Assembly (NCBI GenBank): GCA_026413225.1 | Contig: CM048552.1 | Span: forward strand, 147,325,053-147,389,052 | Length of the DNA stretch: 64,000 nucleotides | DNA from: Otis tarda | Lineage: Eukaryota > Chordata > Aves > Otidiformes > Otididae | Direction: 5' to 3' | Shown: piece by piece, positions 10,421 to 22,800 of the stretch | Layout: each line of letters opens with the position of its first letter | Numbering within the stretch: position 1 is the stretch's first letter | Translations under genes and position numbers: made by a program | Notes under the pieces: model-generated | Told to the model about the DNA's origin: nothing | Seen by the model: only the letters and a program-made list of their open reading frames with translations | Databases searched by the model: none

Positions 10421-13400
10421 GCTTCCTTCCCTGCTGCACTTCCCCTGCTGCACTGCACCTCGCTCTACCAAGCTGCCTGGCTTGGGCACATCTCTCTGTC
10501 CCTCTCCCGGGCCCGTGAGATACTCGTTCCTTGTTACAGAGATGTTATTAATAATTTAGCTCTGAAAAGGGCTTGTTTTGATACACAGCCCCTCACTGGC
10601 ACTGCAAAGCCACCCTCCCCAGGCTGCCCTGGCCCTTTCCCTCACACCTAGGTGGTCTGGAGCAGGACAGGCTCTGTAAGTGCTATTGCAGAAGGTAGCA
10701 GCAAAAGATGATGCCTAAAACATTTGTGTATCATCCCTCAAATCCCTAATTTAGGTAAGATAATATTCATAATTTGCTATTACCTTTCCATTAGTGCTAG
10801 TAAAGATGAATTTCTCAGATCTGCTTTTTTCCGTTTCCCTCCCTGCAGTCAACAGTTCACAAAGTGAGAAATTCCACTCTTCCTTTTTCAGGAGGTTTTT
10901 CAGACTGAGCTATCTGTGTATTGATTCACTCACTGGGAAAGGTTACCCTCTGTTTCAGTGATGAATTAGGTTCTGAAGATTTATAAGTACAAGTTGTAAC
11001 TCTGGAGTTTGGAAGGCTACCTCTGCATCTGCTTTTCACCTGGCAGGACTTGCATGGTAAGTAATCAACTTCACATACGTTATTTGAAATGAAGATGGAT
11101 TTTAATTTTTAACAAAAAAACTGCAATCCTGGCAGAATGAGGCTTGGACCTAGTACGGTTAAGGCAACCATCCTTTTGTTTTCTGCATGAATTCTACGCA
11201 AATTATGGCACTGAATGGTGACATTTGAAAAAGGCTTAAATTCCACAAGAAGCTATACTTAAGGAGGTAACATGAGTGCTTTCCTCTCTTGACCCTAAAA
11301 TGTTCAAATAATCTGACATTCAGAAGAATCTGTTGGTTTAAAAAAAAAAAAAAAAAGAATTGGGACCAAATTCAGATTTACAAAAGTGGTGATCAAAATG
11401 AGTTACTTGACTTGAGGATCACTTCAATGTGTCAGTCCTCTCTCATTCCAAATTTTTCTGGTGATTCTGGGAAAATGGAATAAATATCCACAATTGTATA
11501 GTTCATGAAGTATCATTAATGCACTTTACAGAACTTAAACCTTCTGTTTGTTTAAAGATTTTGTTGGCTTCACAATAGCACAATGATTTTTAAGAACAAT
11601 TTTTTATTATTAAAATTTTCTTGGTGACTTTAAGCATGTATGAAATTTGAAAAACATACTTAAAGTTATTGTCACTTTGGACCTTATAGACAACTGTGTT
11701 TTTTATACTTTTTTTGTTGATATTGTCATTCCTTACTGTTGCCCTAACATTTTTCCCATTTACTATTTCTATACTCCTTTACTAGGCAGAGAGTCTTTGC
11801 CTTTACTTTGAAGTATCTCTCAATTTCTCTCTGAAAATTAAAAATCTTATTCTGTTCCTTGAAGAATCTCTTTATATTAGCTGAGTTTCACCAAAAGCAT
11901 TTTTCTTTTTTTTCCCTCTTTTTTTCCCCCTCTTTTGTTTCATCGAAGAGTGAAAAGAGGACTAGTTGACCTTTAAAGGTCCCTTCCAACCTAAACTATT
12001 CTATGATTCTGTGATTCAGTGTGAGAGTAAGATTAAACACCTATGTTTTGCTTGTTAATAGTGGCCACTAATCTCAGGCCTGGTTATTACTAAGTAGCTA
12101 GTAGTTTGCATTATACTGTATTCTTCAGTCCTCGTTAAAAGAACGAAGTGCTCTGCTCTGCATTCATCAAAACTTCCACTGTGTGCTGATGTGATGTGCC
12201 AACAAAGAATGTGATTTAAAATTTAAAATCTGGTGATAAATGATTCTGTCTTTATGTACTGGATCGTAGTTTCATGATCTGTAACAGCTGTGTTTCTTCT
12301 GGCTGTGACAGACTGAAAAATGAAAACTAAATTTAAGAAATGAAAATAAAGAAGTCCTTCTATCCTTGTAAAGTGTAGTAGTCTGAATCTCCATGTGTAG
12401 AGGGAACTGAAACCAGGTCTGAGGAATTTACTGTATGACCCTTTAAAGTTGTTTGTTACAGTACTCGGCATCAAACTTCTTTTAGCTGCTTTCTACATCT
12501 GGATCTGCCTGCCAGTCAGTCTGAAAAAGGGGATGTGAAACAGTCCTTTCATCTCCTTACAGTGATTTATAGGATGATGGTATACCTGTGACAAACTGGG
12601 GAGAGTGATAAGAGAGGCAAAGCAGCTGCACATTTTGGTGTCATTCTGCAATATTGCTGGAAATGCAGTAGCCTCCTACCTCTGGCCACTTTAGACCACC
12701 GGAAATTTCTGACTGTAAATCTCAAGGTGGTGTCTTACAACTGTAAGTATGTGCTTTCTCAAATTGCAAGAAGTTTGGGTAATAAAACCAAAGAAAGAGA
12801 ATGCTAACGAGAATTCTTTTGGCAGCTCTTTGTGAAATATGTCTTTTGTGAATGTGTGTCATTTGTCCGTGCATGTTCAGTTCAGTGACTAAGCAAAGTT
12901 GTCTGTATTGGCTGCAGAAGTGGAACTGAGCTTCTTATGCACCTAATCTTTCTGTTTTGCAAGCAAAATTGAGACACCATCTTAGGACTGGCTCTACCTT
13001 TGGTTGTCAGTTAACCTGCTATTCTGAGGAATCTCAGAGAAGATACTCCACGCTGGTATTATTCAGTGGCGGTTTCCATTTGCCTCTGAAAGCACAGCTG
13101 ATTGCATATGAAGCAATTGAATAAGAGCTTCTTCGTCTCCTCCTCCTCAGTGGAAACGCTAGCACTCTCAGCTGGTACTTATCGGTTCCATAGACAAAAT
13201 TGTAAGACAAAACTGTAGATCTCATTGTTTTTCAGCAGGAACAAAATCAGCCGTCAAGATGTCCAATCTATCAACATTGTGTTGTGCTCATTGAAGGAAA
13301 GGGAAGTTTCAACTAGCTGTTTCTGTAAGGTCCAGTTTTGCAAAGTTTATACTCTATGTGGAGGCAAAAGCACTCTCCTGTCCTGTGATAGGCGTCTACT

Positions 13401-13664
13401 GGCTTGAGATCAAAGTTTGAGTGCTTCTATAAGATTGTCAATTCAATCAGAAATGTAAAATACATCTAGCTAACAAGAAAATGGAGGAAGGAAATCCTGT
13501 AGTGCTTTCTGAATTTAAAATAAACTTGCCAAGAAAAATCTAGATACATTGCTTGATATAGGAAAATAGCTGTTATGATTAAAATATGTAACTTTACATT
13601 TGGAAAGCCCTCTTCAGTACCAGACAATAGTGACACTGCTCACATGCTCAAAGGAATCTCTTTC
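10421..13664. other. Region upstream of IL18R1, no coding exon seen
   Basis: Mostly unique AT-rich sequence, possibly a 5'-UTR intron if transcription starts in the CpG island. It contains an A-run at 11341-11356 and a short CR1 tail at about 11957-12018. No IL-1-receptor-family exon was found. Confidence 0.5.
11957..12018 (+). mobile_element. CR1 LINE 3' tail (short)
   Basis: About 60 bp matching the extreme 3' end of CR1: ACTAGTTGACCTTTAAAGGT, then CCCTTCCAACC and ATTCTATGATTCTGTGATTC. It is on the + strand and heavily 5'-truncated. Confidence 0.88.
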
Positions 13665-13713
13665 ACCGCGATCAGTTGTGAACCGTGATCGTTGCGAACC
13701 GTGATCAGTTGTG
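13665..13713. repeat. Triplicated 16-17 bp repeat just upstream of IL18R1 exon 1
   Basis: Three head-to-tail copies of a unit close to AACCGTGATCAGTTGTG occur at 13665-13680, 13681-13696 and 13697-13713. The array is bracketed by a repeated GAATCTCTTT, before it at about 13655 and after it at about 13713. The second copy forms part of the pyrimidine tract of the splice acceptor at 13728-13729. Confidence 0.8.
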
Positions 13714-13729
13714 AATCTCTTTTCCTCAG

Positions 13730-13798
13730 GCTTTCAGAAGAAGCAAGAACAGTTCAGTTTCATTTTTCTGGACAAGAAGTGAGAAGTAACTCTAGAAA
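13730..13798 (+). other. IL18R1: IL18R1 5' UTR portion of first coding exon
   Basis: A pyrimidine tract and CAG acceptor (CTCTTTTCCTCAG ending at 13729) precede 69 bp of non-coding sequence leading to the start ATG. This implies at least one upstream non-coding exon. Without transcript data, a transcription start inside this exon is also possible. Confidence 0.5.
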
Positions 13799-13847
13799 AT
13801 GACTCTGGTGATTTTTTTTTTAATGTTTATCATTGAATCTGCCACTG
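13799..13847 (+). CDS. IL18R1: IL18R1 coding exon 1 (signal peptide)
   Basis: ATG at 13799 opens [16 protein letters not shown], a hydrophobic signal peptide. The exon ends in phase 1 at a consensus donor G|GTAAGT. The join to the next exon gives SATEKQCP, matching the position of the mature N-terminus in mammalian IL18R1. Confidence 0.88.
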
Positions 13848-16800
13848 GTAAGTCTAAATCCTAACTTCATCAGTAGAGTCTTTAAAATATTTGCTGAATA
13901 TGTGGCATCTTCTTGACTGTGGCTTATAGTGGGGAAAGTTTTGTATTTTGCAGCTAAGAACAAAATCTTAAAAGTTTTGGCAACTTCAGCCCAGCTCTAG
14001 ATTTGGGAAATTTGGTCCAAAATACCAAAATTATGAAGTAAAAAGAGCAGAGATGCTACCTGGAGACCCCTGATGATGTTGTATGGGACCATGACTGTAT
14101 AAAGAGCCACAGCAAGGAGGAGAATGGGTCTGCCTCTTTTTGTGCCATTCAGAAGCGTGGTCACAATAGTTGCTAAACAACAATGATCTCTGAGAACCTC
14201 AGGAGAAATAGAGACCAAAGGCTTATTTTATTCTTGACTATTAATGCTAGACCGTGGTCCCTTTTCTGTGTTTTTTTATGACTTCTGTAAACAAAGGTAC
14301 ATTTGGGAAATATGATGGGAAAAGCAGACTTTCTTCACTATGAAAGTGATGAGGCACTGGAACAGGTTGCCTATAGAAGTTGTGGATGTCCCATCCCTGG
14401 AAGTGTTCAAGGCCAGGTTGGATGAGGCTTTGAGGGACCTGTTCTAGTGGAAGGTGTCCCTGCCCATGGCAGAGTGTTGGAACTAGATCGTCTTTAAAGT
14501 CCCTTCCAACCCAAACCATTCTATGATTCTGTGATTCTGTGACTTTGAAACAAAATTTTACACACGTAATTTCACTCTAAGGCAACTTTTCTAAAGATAT
14601 CTGAAGTTTTTAAGAAATCTAGTCACATAACGACTTAGTTTTAATTAAGAAGATAAGAAAATGCAAATGTTAATTCATAGGATCTCTGCTTCTGTGGCTG
14701 TTGACCAGTTCTGAGGATTAGCCATATTCATATAGTCAAACTATATGTAAGAATTTTTCCTTTCCCCTTCCATTGTGGCAGCCATTTTACTATAGAGTGC
14801 GGCCAGATTCTATCTTTTGTTCCCATTTGATTCTGACACTGTTGGACACACAGGAAAGAATCTTAGGGAAACGTCCTTTTTTTTACTCTCCTTTTCCTTC
14901 TGGTTTTGCTTGAGTGAGGTAAATAAAGACTTGGAAAAAATAGTTCTTAGATGGAAATAAATATTACTGGAATAAATAAATACTGCCAAACCACTCTGCT
15001 GAAGGAAAGTCACTTTATAAAAGACCAGTGACACAGCAAATCACTTCAAAGTCAAGCTAATATCATTTTCTGAAAGAAGTACTTGGCCTCCTAATGTGTC
15101 TTTTTTCCTCTTTATCTGAAGAGAAGCAGTGTCCCTTTCGTGCCTCCATTGATGTGCTAGAAGGGGAATATTTTTTCCTTTGTTACCTTGAGCCAATGCA
15201 TGAACATTTTCAGAAAGAAGCATACACAATAAACTGGTACAAAGAAAATAATGGAAAGCAGCAACTGATAAAGGAAACACACAGAATTGTTTCCCAAATG
15301 AATATTCTGGAGTTTTGGCCAGCTGAACTCAGTGACTCTGGGAATTACTCTGTCACTCACAGGTGGGTACACAAGCCGGTGGGTGAACATCTTGCCTTTG
15401 CACTTATCTGTGAAGAAGCTCATTTCTTTGTCTTGCTTTGTATTGCTAGTGGCATCCGTACAAAGGAGGTACAGGGAACTACATTAACTGTGGTGTCATT
15501 TTCCACATCATTTCACAATAACCATCCAGGCAGACCTATGGTATTTACAAATAGCTGTAGGCAGATGCGGCCTTTTAAATGTTCTGTAAACCTTTTGATA
15601 AGGCAGGTAGCATTTCTGCTGGTTTGTGATTAATTATCTAGGAGAAATGAGTGATAGGCAACCCTTCTGTCCACTGCCAAGTAAGAGGAAGCATTTGCTT
15701 TTCTCCACCGAACTTATTTTTCCGTACTTTGTGGAGTGGATCTCATGCTATGAGGCCTGTCAAGTGGTCTAATTATACAGTAAAGCAATAAACAAAGAGT
15801 AGCATAGCTGAACCCTAGTTTCTGTGCAAACTTTTGCATGCTTGGAGCTGTTCAAAGAACGAATTAAATAATTGGATTGGATTTCTTACTCCTGCAGAAC
15901 ATCATGAGTCAAAAGGAGAAATGAAGGTAGGCCTCAATTGTTTGGTGGTAATATTCATTAGATCACCATGAAAAACTAAAGAATCAAAGGTTTGCTCATG
16001 GAGTTCTTATGAACTGTAATTCAGCATTTACAAAGCAATAATTAATTTAAAGCAGATTATTTTGCATGTAATGATTTGTACTGTTCTCCAGGTGATATTT
16101 TTAAGGTTCTTGCCTGGTTCATAAATGTTATGGGACTGCAGATTCTGAAAAATGTCTCCACATTTCTCCAGTAACATCGCAGACACAAGTTCGATAGTTT
16201 ATAGTTTCAAGCCACACTTCGATAATTAACTTACAAGTTAAAAGCTTGGAAGCTGTATCATGTATCATTATTATTATTGTCTTACTGAAATTATTTTTAA
16301 AAGTACTGAGTCACAGTATCTGAAATGCTAAATATTATAAATTAAAAGTCTGCTAGTAGAATACTTCTTTTGAGTTTATGTCATTTCTTTTTAATTGTAG
16401 GCACTCTTTATCCAAATGTAGGTACAGCTTGAGAAAAATTTTACTCAGGTGTGTTGAAACCAGTCTTAAGAGAATTGTCTTTAGGAGTGATGAGTATGGT
16501 AGTTTGTTGTGTGAGGTGATGCAAAGGTGGTGTATTATTGAGTACAGACATTTCTCTAAAGTAGCACAGGTGAAGCAGCGTGCTTGGTTTTGGTGTGTAG
16601 GCGTTAACATCAGATAATACCTGACATAGGCTTGTCTGTTGTCATGGACCTGTACTTTTCGTATCAAGCCTGAATCTGGCTTTAAATTTTGGCTTTATTG
16701 ATGGCATTGATTAGTCCTCTGTATGGGCATCTCACTAAATATAATGCTAAAAAGCTATAAAATCTAACAACTCAAGCTATTAAATCTAACAACTTAATCT

Positions 16801-19800
16801 ACTGCCAGCACCAAAGCAGTGGTACATAATGCATGCTCTAACTAATTTTGGCATGGGGAAGGATAGGTGGAGACCATACCTGAATCACCAGGCTACTGAA
16901 AGAGGTTGTCATAAGGAGTCTAACATAAAGGACAAAAGAGAGGAAAGCTGTGGTAACCTCAGCCTTGATTAATGATCCTTGCAGTTTTGTGGGTTTTTTT
17001 TCAATCACTTGGAGTAATGACAGTAGATCCACCATTAACTACAAGAACCCTGTAAAGTGAATATGAAAAAAAAGTAAACTTCAAGACTGAGGGAAACAGC
17101 CTTACACATAGAAGAAGACAATGGGAAAAGGCCTTAAGTAAAACTATTGGGATGAAGTTTGTTAAAATAAGTATTTGTTGGAAAACACCAAAATATCTGA
17201 ATCCTTTGTGAAATCTCTTGATTTTCTGATTTGCTAAGCAAGAAACTCAGAAGAAAGATTTTGATTACATCAAGGCGTTCATTTGAAATAAAGAGTTTTG
17301 ATTTTCTGCTTTTTTGTTTCATTTTCTAAGACTATAGTATGCTACTGCATTTTAAAACTAGATTTTTAAAGAAAACACTTTTATTTTGGAAAAAAAAAAG
17401 TTTCTTAATTAAAAGAAAATATTTTGACCACTTTGAAACATTTTGGTTTTTTCCCCAGAATTTCTTTCTGTTAGGCCCATACAGATACTCATTTTTCTGC
17501 TAAGATCAGAATGAGGGCACGTGCCAGAATCTTGCAATGCTTACACAGGAAGTCTTCACAGGTCTCACCACTGGAACAACAGGCATAAGAAGTCATGGGA
17601 TTTTAATGAGATCTTGGGCTTAGTTTATCTGATGATTCTCACTATTGGCAAACATGTTAAAGCAGTTACATTTCAGCAAATACAAAAGATTATTTGCAGA
17701 AACAGTTTTCTGTTTTCTGCAGAGACAGAGGACTTTTAGTAGTCTCTGTTGACAGGAAATAATTGTGGGCTATTGTGGATGACTGAACTGGTTTAAGATT
17801 CAACAAGAATGACAAATAGAATAGAATTAGTTTCATTCCAGAGCATTTATAGGAGGTTAAAGTTTTGGTTTCGAAAGCAGACATTCTAAGTATATTTTTA
17901 TTTACCTTTTTAATTTTCAACTCTTTAATTTAGAGATAAGTATTTGTAAGTTATATGGGAAGTGATTTTTAGAGTGCTTACAACTTTTTAGGCAGTTTTA
18001 GTGAACAAAGTGACAATTAAATATACTGCAGATTTTAGAGAAAAGTAAGAGAACATGTGTTGACAGATTTTGCAAACTAATTGCATTTAGGGACCTTTTT
18101 CCTGTTATGTTACAACTGACAATAGGCAAGAAGTGAGAGGTGAAAATGATATAACTGTGTGTTTATGGTGTACTATCCACTTATTTTTGACTTAAAGTAA
18201 GAATCAGAAGTTTTCCAGTTAAAACAGAAGTATTCTGCTGAAACGTAGCTTAGATAGCTAAAGTGTGCATATGTGCTTGTTGATGTGTTTGTTAGTCTAG
18301 TAGATTTAGGATATAAATTCCTGAATTAATAGACATCACTTGCAAGTCTGAATGTGTCCATCTTCAGCCACATTTCTTGAAAATAAGTGGAACTTGTAGT
18401 GGGAGTGGTAGGTAGAAAAACTGTGTCACACATCTTTGACAGGATTTCTGATTTGTATGTTTTTTCATAGCCTGTGGTTATCAAAGGAAAAACCAGAATA
18501 CAAAAAAGCGGGTCATCTGGTTGCTCTGTGTTAGTGACCTTGAAACTGAGTGTGCCTACAGGTTCCTGAAAAAACCGAAAGCACAGAGATCCATGATGAG
18601 CACATGATACATTTTAAGATCCTAATACTGCTTACTTTTTCAATGTGTTTAGAACAGTCGAAAGCAGCAGCAACACAGACATTCAGAGTTAATACTGAGG
18701 TCTGGAAGGTAGAGTGTCAGTTTCTTGCAGTAGATTGAAATACTGAGATAGCACTGGCTTGTAACAGTGAAATAGCTAAGTGATGACTTAGAGTTGGCTA
18801 TGTATCCAGTAAACTTGGTTTATATTTGCTAAGGGCTTTCACTTCCCTGTATCCTCTCCTGAGACAAGCTAGTTTTTGTTGTCCCTTCTCAGTGGATTTG
18901 GCAGGGGGAGTTGAAAGGCTATTAAGCCAGAAATGGTTTTGTTCCACATAAATTATCACTAACGACTCTCAGCAGGTGAAAACCAGGATAGAAAAACAAC
19001 AGCTCAGACACTAGCAATTTAAACAATACAACTGAATGTGTTTGGTTTTTTTTTTCTGAAAATCATGTGTACGGCAGATAATTATAAATTATGTAAGCCA
19101 CATTCATCTTAGTTTGCATAGATGTGGTTTTGTCACCTTCCTGGAAGCTGCTCCTTACCACATTTTGGCTCATTAGGTAGGATATCTTGATCCATTTGAT
19201 CCACCCATATGGGTGAAATCCTCATATTTGTTGAAGTGTTTTCACCAAATATGATCACAGAAGAAAGCTTCTGTGGAGTGACAGTGCTGAGGAGAACATG
19301 TGGCTTTATTGATCATTTTCTTCTGTCTGCTGAATCTAGATACTAAAATCACATGTATTTTATGGCTAGATCTGTAATTGCCTCTCCAGCAGTACTCAGA
19401 CACTAGTGTGATGCTTGAAGAAACACACAGACTTGGTTGAATTAATTGGAACTAGTGTTTATGTCTACACTTGAACTTGTCTTGGGTGCCTTTACTGTCA
19501 GGGAGAGAGAGAGGACTTTCTGAGGCATAGATTATCTCGTCCTAAACCAAACATATAAAATAGGTCATGTAAACTGCACTCTAAAAGAGTGACTGTTGAC
19601 TGTGGCTCCACTGCTGACCATGATTAGTAGCTCTGATTTAGATGTGTAGATGTGGTGTTGAAGAAGAGGTGAGGACTCCACCCACTGTGAACACCCATTA
19701 GAGTACATCTCTGATGGAAAAGTTTTGATAAGATTTTTCCTGTTTGCAACACCACAGTTAACTGATTGAGAAAGCAAGACACTATGTTTTGATTTAAATT

Positions 19801-22800
19801 GTCAATTACAATTATGAGTAATGAGTATCTCAAGTAAGGAAAATAAGGAGAACCTGTGTAGGCTGAAAAAGGGCTACAATGAGAAGAGGGTGAGCAAAAG
19901 ACGTAAATACGTCTGTTTGGGAAGCTTAAAAAGGGAGAAAAAAAACAACTCAAACCTTGGTCTAAATTAGTGGTATAAATAATGTCCTAATAGTTCTGAA
20001 TCTTGTAACAGTAAAAGGCATGTCAGTCAAGAGTGGTGTTTAAGCTGCTATAATTGTCAGGCTTGCTTCTCCATTTCAACAGTTTTGTCCCCTTAGCCCT
20101 TCTCATCAAAATGGTTCTTCACTAGTTTCAGTTCTCCTGGGAACAATTCCTTTTTCTTTTTTCAGAGAAGAAAGATTCAAACATATTTATGAAGATGTGA
20201 TTGACACTGGAGGGAAGTGCTCTGTGATTGTTGCTTTTGCTTTGTCAGACCCTACTTCTTCAGTAAAAAATGAGAGCTTTATGCACTAATTGTAAATTTT
20301 CACTCAATAACTTAACAGTAGCATACAACTTTCTCTTAAGCCCTAACTTTGTCAAAGTTAGGCCAACTTTGCCAAAACTAAGCCAAAAGTCCTCCAGCTT
20401 CTTTTCCATTCCATGATTTTGGACATATCCAGCAATGAAATATCTCACAGCTATAATCTGATTCTTTAGAGGGCTATGTGGGTAGAGCATGGTAGATACG
20501 TGAATGACAATGGTCAGCTCCTAGGTATTAAAAAGAGGCATTTTTAAAGAGAGGCATTTTTTGAGCATATTCACTTGATCTTTTATAGATACTGCATGGG
20601 ATGTGATGACTCTGCTTTAGAGTCACCTGGCTCTTCCAGTGAACCTGGGGTAGTCAGCTACTGTAGATCTCTAATCAGTGCAGACTCAAAGATAAAGATA
20701 TGAATCCTTTCTAAAATGTCTTGTTTTGCAGACATGGTTGAATCCATACATGATTCTGTAATTTATGGGACTTGCGTAGTTTAGAAATATTTCCAAAACA
20801 TTGGTGACTATATGCACAGTATCAAGCAATGGATAATGTTGCTTTGTGAACAATAGCAGAGTTGCTCATCTTATTTTTGACATATTTTACAAATACGTAT
20901 TTTTAGTTACGGCTTTGAACCTTAGCAATGCGTAGGAGATTAAACCTGCAAAATCACCAGCTGTTTTCCTAAAATCACGTCCTAAAACTTTTATGCTCAC
21001 TTGCAACTATACATGATGCCATAGATTGTTACATCCTTGTTCTGGTTGATATAGCATATATCGTCATATTTCACAGACATAATTGTATTGTCAAATGTTT
21101 TGCGATATATGATTTCGTTTAGATAAACTCTTTTTTTAATGGTAAATAACATATATTGGGGGGTGGAAAAGTAATAAAGAGGAATATAAATAATTAGGTC
21201 AGTGGAGATGTACTTTGTACCTAACAGATGTATTATCAGATAATTTATTTGTATTTTGTTGTGTAACTCACTAAGCCACATTCCTTTAAAAAGATCCTAA
21301 AACTGATTTTTACTAATTTTTTTTTCATAGCAATGGAAAACAAAATTTCACAATTCAAAAGTGGACCTTGAATGTACTTGAAAGAAATAAAAGCAGCTGT
21401 TTCAACAAAAATCATTTAACTACAGAAATTAAAAATGCTGGAACTGGTCATTCACTGAAATGCAGTTATTTGTCTGTCAGTGAAAATGACAGCATAACAT
21501 GGTACAAGGTAATTACTGAAGCAGTGTCACTCAAATAATTGGCTGTAGAAACAAAACATTTGATAGCAGGAAAAATTAACTACAAACAGATTTTTAGAAG
21601 CATCTACAAGCCTTGTAAAGCTTTAATTTCTCAGGTCATTAGGGAAAAAAACCTCTAGACATATTCAAAAGAAAGTTTTTCTTTGCTCTCAGATTTGTTA
21701 GAAAAAGGTACCTGTAATCAGAAATTATTATTAAACTGGTAGTTTGGAATGGTGAAAGATCCGATGCACATGTCTGTTTGCTGATTTAGCCAGCAGCTGT
21801 TTTAGCCAGCTGCTACTTTGCTGATACAGATGCTATCCTGACACTAAATGAGGTGCCAAGATATTTGTTTTACAGTTGGCATGTGCTTGTAAAGTAATTG
21901 CGAACTTTTCAGTTTTGCTGTTTCTGAAAACTTTTTACAAAATGTGTAACAGATCCAGTTCTGTTCATTTTAAGCAAATTATCAGTCTTCTCTCTACTGG
22001 CTTTTGTCAGTAGATAGATGACAGTTGTGTAAGCACCTATAACTGTTGGGTGTTGTGCTCAACCATTGGATGAAGCACCCTGAGTAGGTTTCTCCCACCT
22101 TGTCCCAATGCATCACCTTGACCAGTGCTCCTTATTCCTCCCAGGTGCCCTGACTGGAGTAACAGGCCCTGTTCATTCCGTGTTGAATCAGTTTCATGAA
22201 GGATTTTGACAGCTTAAGTACAGGCATCTGCCTAGCAGAATGAGCCTCAGCCCTGCTTCCTTGTTCTTTGGGGCCTGGGAGGATAGGAAGAGTGATGAAT
22301 AGGGCCATAGGTGGATGTGCTTTCCTCAGTAAAGGACCTTACTCTAGACTGACCTCTTCTCATGGCTAAGCTGAGTATACCCGTGCCTAAAATTTTAATG
22401 CTTAATACTGTGTGAGACAAATGAAGTAGCCGTCCTTTTGCCTAAATATCCTTTGGCACTTGATTGGGTGAAAACTGTCAAAGCCTTCCTATCACACCCT
22501 GATCTGAGATAGATTAATTAGGGGTGGTCACACATGTCTTTTATATAAGAGCATATGCATCTGGGAAATGTCCGTTCCCTGGACAATTTCCAGCAGTGAT
22601 CATTTCCCTTCTTGATCTAAGATAATTCAGGCCAGAACAAAATTTTGCTGCATTTTCACAGGAAGTTTCACTTAGCGTGAGCTATGAATTTAAAAAAAGA
22701 GCCCCAACAAACCAGAGTTTGTTTTGGGGAACAAAGAGAGTAAGCAAATGTGAGTCTATCTCTTGTCACCCTCTGAGATGGTCACTTTCCCTACTGTTGA

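Noticed and set aside
9577-10651. Three long open frames (226-313 codons) on both strands, rich in Pro/Cys/Leu or Gly/Arg
   Set aside because: They are products of a stop-free 16-bp tandem repeat that is open in several frames at once. The peptide just repeats with a 48-bp period, and there is no splice or domain support.
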